A DNA stretch of 48,663 nt from Paenibacillus phocaeensis (GTDB lineage: Bacteria > Bacillota > Bacilli > Paenibacillales > Paenibacillaceae): the NCBI RefSeq assembly GCF_900021165.1, contig NZ_FCOQ01000010.1, forward strand, positions 1,605-50,267, written 5' to 3'. The notes below the pieces were generated by a model. It was not told the DNA's origin. It was given only the letters and a program-made list of their open reading frames with translations, and did no database searches. Positions 48,247 to 48,663 of the stretch are shown here, one piece after another (position 1 is the stretch's first letter; every line of letters begins with the position of its first letter). The translations under genes were made by a program, and so were the position numbers.

Positions 48247-48663
48247 TTAACCGCGGTCCCGGCGATCCTCCAAGTGGGCGAATCCCTGAGCGATCAACCA
48301 ACGGAGGCGGTCATGCGCTCCGGTATAATAAAGGTATCCCACCAAGCTCTCAAAAGCGGTGGCAAGGCGGTAATCCTGCACATTGGCGTTCTTCGGCACC
48401 GTGCCGGATTTCGCGTTGCGCCCTTGGCGGACAACGTCCTTCTCTTCTTCGGTGAGCAGCGGCTCGATCAACTCCAGCAGCTGCGCCTGCGCTTTGGCCG
48501 AGACGTATTTCGTCGATTGGCCGTGCAAGTGGTGGGGCCGCAAATTCGGGCGGGCCATCACATGCTGGCGGACGGCGACCTCGTAGACGGCGTCGCCGAT
48601 GTAGGCGAGGGCGAGCGGCGGCAGCAGCCGGGCGGGCTTGGCAGGCGGGTCCGGGAACCAGAG
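48247..48663 (-). CDS. mrnC: Mini-ribonuclease III (5' end beyond the window)
   Basis: The 138 visible residues contain the RNase III signature LALAYIGDAVYE with its catalytic Asp, then GRNAKSGTVPKNANVQDYRLATAFESLVGYLYYTG. There is no double-stranded-RNA-binding domain, as expected for Mini-III, which matures 23S rRNA. The frame is open to the last base, so the start lies outside. The ATG near 48561 is internal. Sequence at the visible N-terminal end is very Pro/Ala-rich (DPPAKPARLLPPLA). Confidence 0.95.
   Translation of the reverse strand, partial: LWFPDPPAKPARLLPPLALAYIGDAVYEVAVRQHVMARPNLRPHHLHGQSTKYVSAKAQAQLLELIEPLLTEEEKDVVRQGRNAKSGTVPKNANVQDYRLATAFESLVGYLYYTGAHDRLRWLIAQGFAHLEDRRDRG

Overview
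This window is a long chromosomal stretch of a spore-forming Firmicute, most probably Paenibacillus or a close relative in Paenibacillaceae. The evidence is the gene order of the Bacillales ribosomal superoperon, sporulation and germination genes (sigH, kbaA, gerD, cwlD, pdaB), a zinc-type L36, S14 and L33 set, strong Shine-Dalgarno sites, and many TTG/GTG starts. Base composition is near half G+C. Almost every gene lies on the minus strand, so transcription runs from high to low coordinates.

Layout from right to left, in the direction of transcription. (1) 48663-46123: mrnC (cut by the window edge), rlmB, rae1 and sigH, an RNA-processing and stationary-phase sigma block. (2) 45738-42313: rpmG, secE, nusG, rplK, rplA, rplJ, rplL, with two L1-site-like hairpins, an L10 leader and its own rplJ promoter. 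(3) 42165-28907: an RsmC-like methyltransferase, rpoB, rpoC, an L7Ae-like protein, rpsL, rpsG, fusA, tuf. A dispersed-repeat-like spacer lies between rpsL and rpsG. (4) 28600-27290: a small AT-rich accessory island between tuf and the S10 operon. It holds a secreted protein of unknown function with a pore-former-like Ser/Thr-rich strand region, a translationally coupled two-helix membrane protein, and the fossil of a chemotaxis-receptor signalling domain. (5) 27241-11761: the full S10-spc-alpha ribosomal supercluster from rpsJ to rplQ, driven by a near-consensus sigma-A promoter, with secY, adk, map, an L14e-like protein, infA and rpoA inside it. (6) 11649-9318: truA, a zinc-ribbon protein, rplM and rpsI. 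The ecfA1-ecfA2-ecfT module that follows rplQ in Bacillus subtilis is absent. (7) 9157-6168: an orphan lipoprotein with two FMN-binding domains, then the assimilatory sulfate genes cysH and sat under their own promoter. (8) 6089-980: cwlD, salA, gerD (plus strand), kbaA, pdaB (plus strand) and a SpoIIM-family membrane protein, a sporulation and germination block. (9) 838-608 and 267-1: a small unknown protein, then the promoter, leader and 5' end of a 16S rRNA gene that continues beyond the left edge.

Most of the window is the conserved translation and transcription machinery, with its autoregulatory RNA elements. The parts most worth follow-up are the tuf-rpsJ island, the bis-FMN lipoprotein with a Rex/FNR-like palindrome upstream, and several intergenic repeats and hairpins. 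All start choices below come from reading Shine-Dalgarno spacing in the sequence. Family assignments come from recognised motifs, not from database searches.
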